DNA of 17,811 nucleotides from GWC2-45-44 sp041661665 (GTDB lineage: Bacteria; Planctomycetota; Phycisphaerae; Sedimentisphaerales; UBA12454): contig JBAZTW010000040.1 in the NCBI GenBank assembly GCA_041661665.1, positions 1-17,811 on the forward strand. The letters run 5' to 3'. A program made the position numbers and the translations under genes. The first letter of the stretch is position 1, and the number at the start of each line of letters is the position of its first letter. Shown here piece by piece: positions 14,952 to 17,811 of this stretch. The notes under the pieces are model-generated. The model searched no databases and had not been told where the DNA came from. It saw only the letters and a program-made list of their open reading frames with translations.

Positions 14952-15731
14952 ATGTGCCGGCTAAAAACTAAAAATTTTTTATTTTTTATATTTTTGCTTA
15001 CTGTTCCAGCTCTCGCTGATATCGACATCAATCGCCTCTCCATAACAGATGCTAACAAAGTTGAAATCCTTCTCGACAAATTCGCACCTTTAATAAAGGA
15101 AAGAAGAGAAAAAAACAACCTCGCTTCACTCACACTCAACGAGCTTTATACCCCGCTTACTAAAAGCCAGAAGATATTCCTCAAAAATTTTGAAAACCTC
15201 GATGCCAATGCCCTGTCCGTCAAAATCCCCTACCTCGGAATCGCAGCCGGCAACGAAGAACTCGTTAGCATCAGGGGACAGAAAATCAAAGCCAACGGCA
15301 AATTCCAGACCCTGCCCCCGCAATTTCTGCCAAAAGATGTCAATCAAAGCTACACCCAAATGATGGACGCAATGCAAAAAGACCTCGGCAAACGCCTTTA
15401 CGTTGAGTCCGGCTACCGCTGCAGCGCATACCAGTTATATCTGTTCATAGCAAGTCTGAAAAACCACAACTACTCCATCCGTGAAACCTCGAAATTTGTC
15501 GCATTGCCCGGCTACAGCGAGCATGGTTGTCCGCGGCAACAGGCGCTCGACCTCGTCAACGAAGACGGCATTGATGGCCAAAACAACCCCCAGCTCTTCG
15601 AGGCCCTTCCTGAATATGCCTGGCTGACAAAAAACGCCCAAAACTTTAATTTCGCCCTCTCATATCCAAAGGATTCCGGCAACGGCATCGCTTTTGAACC
15701 CTGGCACTGGCATTATAGCAAGCATCGCTAA
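14952..15731 (+). CDS. secreted M15/VanY-type D-Ala-D-Ala carboxypeptidase
   Basis: A 259-residue zinc metallopeptidase with a Sec signal peptide (MCRLKTKNFLFFIFLL, likely cut after PALA near residue 22). The catalytic half carries the family motifs: VESGYRC, PGYSEHG with zinc ligand H191, ALDL with D200, and EPWHWHY with the general base E249 and zinc ligand H252. The H-to-D spacing of nine residues is longer than in the classical SEHxxGxAxD form but resembles what I recall of a VanY-like subgroup. The protein should trim D-Ala from peptidoglycan stems in the periplasm; a vancomycin-resistance role is not implied, as no vanHAX or vanRS gene is present. The N-terminal 90 residues are of unknown role. 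Confidence 0.88.
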   Translation: MCRLKTKNFLFFIFLLTVPALADIDINRLSITDANKVEILLDKFAPLIKERREKNNLASLTLNELYTPLTKSQKIFLKNFENLDANALSVKIPYLGIAAGNEELVSIRGQKIKANGKFQTLPPQFLPKDVNQSYTQMMDAMQKDLGKRLYVESGYRCSAYQLYLFIASLKNHNYSIRETSKFVALPGYSEHGCPRQQALDLVNEDGIDGQNNPQLFEALPEYAWLTKNAQNFNFALSYPKDSGNGIAFEPWHWHYSKHR

Positions 15732-15781
15732 CCTGATTGTGCAAAAAAACTTATTGCTGATATTCTCCTATGAAACTTAAA

Positions 15782-15855
15782 TGGGCAGTAATGGACTCGA
15801 ACCATCGGCCTCCTGCTTGTCGAGCAGGCGCTCTAACCAACTGAGCTAACCGCCC
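15782..15855 (-). tRNA. tRNA-Val (anticodon GAC), C33 variant
   Basis: A complete 74-nt cloverleaf. The acceptor stem GGGCGGT/ACTGCCC has one G-U pair, the D arm is GCTC...GAGC, the anticodon stem is CCTGC/GCAGG with loop TCGACAA, the variable loop is AGGCC, and the T arm is GATGG-TTCGAGT-CCATT, with discriminator A73. CCA is not encoded. The loop places GAC at 34-36, hence valine, but position 33 is C where nearly all tRNAs have U. Confidence 0.9.
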
Positions 15856-15865
15856 ATATATTTTC

Positions 15866-15894
15866 ATTATCGCTTCTCCTGCGATGAAAATCAA
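15866..15894 (-). promoter_or_regulatory. promoter of the tRNA gene
   Basis: On the minus strand TTGATT (15894-15889) and GATAAT (15871-15866) are 17 bases apart. The start is predicted at about 15859, four bases before the mature tRNA 5' end. This suggests a short precursor and an actively transcribed tRNA. Confidence 0.55.
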
Positions 15895-15909
15895 GAAGTT
15901 TTTTAGCCC

Positions 15910-15937
15910 TTGATTTATGGCTGAAAAACAGTATTGT
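15910..15937 (+). promoter_or_regulatory. candidate promoter for the MTA/SAH nucleosidase gene
   Basis: TTGATT (15910-15915) and TATTGT (15932-15937) lie 16 bases apart and diverge from the tRNA promoter. The predicted start near 15944 leaves a leader of about 19 nt that contains AAGGA (15950-15954) in position for the ATG at 15963. Confidence 0.4.
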
Positions 15938-15962
15938 AAAAGACAAATTAAAGGAATAATTT

Positions 15963-16715
15963 ATGCGAATAGGAATTATGGGGGCAATGTATGAAGAAGT
16001 TGCTCCTGTTATAAACGACACAAAAAATCGTACCCAGGAAAATGTTGGAATTAGAACGTATCATTCGGGAACGCTCTGCGGCAAAGATGTGGTAATCGCC
16101 TTCTCCGGGTGGGGCAAGGTAGCATCGGCTTCGACAGTTACTACCCTGTTAGTTCACTACGGAGTCGAAGCTGTTCTTTTATTTGGCGTTGCAGGGGCGG
16201 CATCGCCCGATTTGAATGTAGGCGATATTATCGTTGCTAAAGAGCTGATTCAGCACGACCTTGACCCAAGCCCGATATTTCCAAAATATCAGGTTCCTCT
16301 TTTAGGAATATCGCGTTTTGAAACGGATACTCATTTGAGAAGCTCCGCAATTACAGCGGCAAAAAAGTTTGTTTCGAGCGATATTTTCAATCAAATTGAC
16401 AGGAACAACCTTGCCAAATGCCATATCACAAAGCCTGTTGTAAATCAGGGTTTGATTGCAAGCGGAGACCAATTTATCTCTAATCCTGATGTGTTGGCAA
16501 AGTTACGCAGCGATTTGACGGGCCTGCAATGCATCGAAATGGAGGGCGCTTCTGTGGCACAAGTGTGCTGCGAACATAAAGTTCCGTTAGCGGTAATAAG
16601 GGTAATTTCTGACAAAGCCGACCAGAGCGCACACGAAAATTTTTCGTTTTTCGTATCAAATGTTATAAATCATTACTCGCAGGGGATTATTCGGAATTTT
16701 CTTACACAGATTTAA
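15963..16715 (+). CDS. mtnN: 5'-methylthioadenosine/S-adenosylhomocysteine nucleosidase
   Basis: A 250-residue cytosolic purine nucleosidase that splits MTA and SAH, removing inhibitors left by SAM-dependent reactions. Active-site residues are in the expected places: E12 (GAMYEEV), the substrate-binding IEMEGAS (M193, E194) and RVISDKAD with general acid D217. The GVAG glycine motif (LLFGVAGAA) is also present. Length is slightly above the 230 residues of many homologues because of a longer central segment (about 108-150, ending before LIASGDQF). A good ribosome site (AAGGA) supports the start. It ends 8 bases from the convergent gene at 16724. A related phosphorylase superfamily member is less likely given the MTAN signature. 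Confidence 0.9.
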   Translation: MRIGIMGAMYEEVAPVINDTKNRTQENVGIRTYHSGTLCGKDVVIAFSGWGKVASASTVTTLLVHYGVEAVLLFGVAGAASPDLNVGDIIVAKELIQHDLDPSPIFPKYQVPLLGISRFETDTHLRSSAITAAKKFVSSDIFNQIDRNNLAKCHITKPVVNQGLIASGDQFISNPDVLAKLRSDLTGLQCIEMEGASVAQVCCEHKVPLAVIRVISDKADQSAHENFSFFVSNVINHYSQGIIRNFLTQI

Positions 16716-16723
16716 ACCTGCAA

Positions 16724-17811
16724 TCAGCTTTGCGATGGAAAAATCATCGCCTCAGCAAATTCATTTTGAAAATCACTGTCCACCGACAATTCCAAATGCT
16801 CCGTTTGTCCGGCAAGCTCGGCAGCTTTCAACCTGGCCTTTTTCGACAGAAGCGCAAGTTTTGCGCCGGCAAGAGAGGTATTGCCTATAAATGAAATTTT
16901 TTCGTGATTTATTTCTGCCGGCCGCAAACCAACTCTTTGAGCATGATTTCTGCGAATAAAACTGCCGAAACCGCCCGCAACGAGAACACGTTTCAAATCG
17001 CCGGGCTTTAAATCGGCTTTTTTGAGCATAATGATTATTCCAGCCCTTATCGCAGCGACGGCAAGCTGAACCTGCCGAATATCACGCTGCGTAATTTTTA
17101 TTTCAGGATTATTTTCGCTCCCCTTTGCGATAACAAAAGATGGTCTGCCATTTTCATCTTTTACGAGCCTGTTCATAATTTTCTGCGATAATTTTGTTTG
17201 AATTTCATCCGGCTCGACAATCCTGCCTGTGGGGTCGATTATTCCGATGTTGAGCAGCTCGGCAGCAATGTCAATAATCGCGCTGCCGCAGATGCCAACC
17301 GGATGGCCATCGCCGATAATGCCGTAAATGCAGTCGTCTTCAAATTTTATTTTTTCGATTGCCCCCGCCGCTGCTCTCATACCGCAGGAAATTCCCGCGC
17401 CTTCAAACGCAGGGCCTGCCGCTGTTGAAGCAGCCGTAATTTTGTTATCCTTAACAAGGACTATTTCGCCATTTGTGCCAATGTCAACAAACAGAATCGG
17501 CTGGGGCTGTTTTAAAATATCAGTCGCCAGAATTCCCGCTACGGTGTCGCCGCCGACAAAGCCGCCGATGACTGGGAAAATATACACTTTACCTTTGGGG
17601 CTTATCGCGATTCCAAGTTCCGCTGCGCTGCGTTCATCCGCCCCGCGATAAATAGGCTCGAACGGCAGATGACCGAGCGGCTCAGGGTCGATGCCGCAGA
17701 ACAAATGCTCCATAGTTGTGTTGCCTGCGATAGTCAGCTCGTAAATATCCTGCCTGTCAATTTCAGCCTGCCGGCAAAGCGTTCCTACAAGCTCGTTTGT
17801 CCTGCTGATAA
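16724..17811 (-). CDS. ASKHA (DUF4445) corrinoid activation/regeneration protein, 5'-truncated
   Basis: The reading frame stays open to the window edge: before the internal Met at 17713 it encodes ELTIAGNTT, the usual lead-in to MEHLFCGIDPEPLG in this family, so 17713 is not the start. The visible 362 residues are the C-terminal ASKHA-fold ATPase domain, with LFVDIGTNGEIVL, AGPAFEGAGISCGM, DGHPVGICGSAIID and LVAGGFGSFIRR. Relatives (RamA, AcsV and other RACE proteins) carry an N-terminal 2Fe-2S domain and use ATP to reduce cobalamin in methyltransferases or the corrinoid iron-sulfur protein. The [2Fe-2S] part would lie outside the window. The partner methyltransferase is not visible, so the exact pathway is unknown. 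Confidence 0.9.
   Translation of the reverse strand, partial: ISRTNELVGTLCRQAEIDRQDIYELTIAGNTTMEHLFCGIDPEPLGHLPFEPIYRGADERSAAELGIAISPKGKVYIFPVIGGFVGGDTVAGILATDILKQPQPILFVDIGTNGEIVLVKDNKITAASTAAGPAFEGAGISCGMRAAAGAIEKIKFEDDCIYGIIGDGHPVGICGSAIIDIAAELLNIGIIDPTGRIVEPDEIQTKLSQKIMNRLVKDENGRPSFVIAKGSENNPEIKITQRDIRQVQLAVAAIRAGIIIMLKKADLKPGDLKRVLVAGGFGSFIRRNHAQRVGLRPAEINHEKISFIGNTSLAGAKLALLSKKARLKAAELAGQTEHLELSVDSDFQNEFAEAMIFPSQS

Noticed and set aside
11747..16715. SIR2-methyltransferase and MTA/SAH nucleosidase as one system
   Set aside because: They are 2 kb apart with three unrelated genes, including two on the other strand, between them, and the nucleosidase has its own promoter; a shared system is not supported.
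17713..17713. Met at 17713 as the start of the ASKHA protein
   Set aside because: The frame continues upstream with ELTIAGNTT, which belongs to the conserved domain, so the true start is outside the window.

Overview
The window reads as a chromosomal segment of a Gram-negative-type bacterium with many housekeeping genes and unusually repeat-rich intergenic DNA. A planctomycete of the Phycisphaerae/Sedimentisphaerales kind is my best guess. It rests on an overall impression: a very large AsmA-like protein, a DUF3313 lipoprotein, a corrinoid-activation protein, and gaps filled with short palindromic and purine-rich repeats. No rRNA or marker phylogeny is available here to confirm it.

Layout. 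1-66: 3' end of an unidentified gene. 67-729: gap with structured repeats, phased A-tracts and hairpins. 730-2004: purD. 2159-5470: giant AsmA/TamB-like envelope protein. 5651-7320: a complete thiamine control unit (promoter, TPP riboswitch, intrinsic terminator, repeat-filled leader, thiC). 7322-9549, minus strand: a two-gene unit with overlapping ATGA, made of a dipeptide-epimerase-like enolase-superfamily enzyme and a DUF819 membrane protein, plausibly for murein peptide use. 9560-9658: two divergent sigma70-like promoters placed so that both transcripts start at or a few bases before the start codon. 9665-11605: ABC-F ATPase. 11747-13855: an A+T-rich gene encoding a SIR2-like domain, a middle domain that may be a degenerate NUDIX fold, and a SAM-dependent methyltransferase domain in one chain. 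It is the accessory, defence-like element here and the best candidate for something undescribed. 13856-14022: odd junction DNA with a tRNA-Ala-like fragment. 14023-14694, minus: DUF3313 lipoprotein. 14952-15731: secreted VanY/M15 peptidase. 15782-15855, minus: tRNA with anticodon GAC (Val) and a non-canonical C33. 15963-16715: MTA/SAH nucleosidase. 16724-17811, minus: 5'-truncated ASKHA/DUF4445 corrinoid activation protein.

How the parts relate. thiC is under TPP feedback. The epimerase, the DUF819 protein and possibly the M15 peptidase fit cell-wall peptide turnover. MTA/SAH nucleosidase recycles SAM by-products, including those a methyltransferase would make, but it is not next to the SIR2 gene and is probably ordinary metabolism. 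The SIR2-methyltransferase gene has no partner that I can recognise and looks like a single-gene system inserted between conserved genes.
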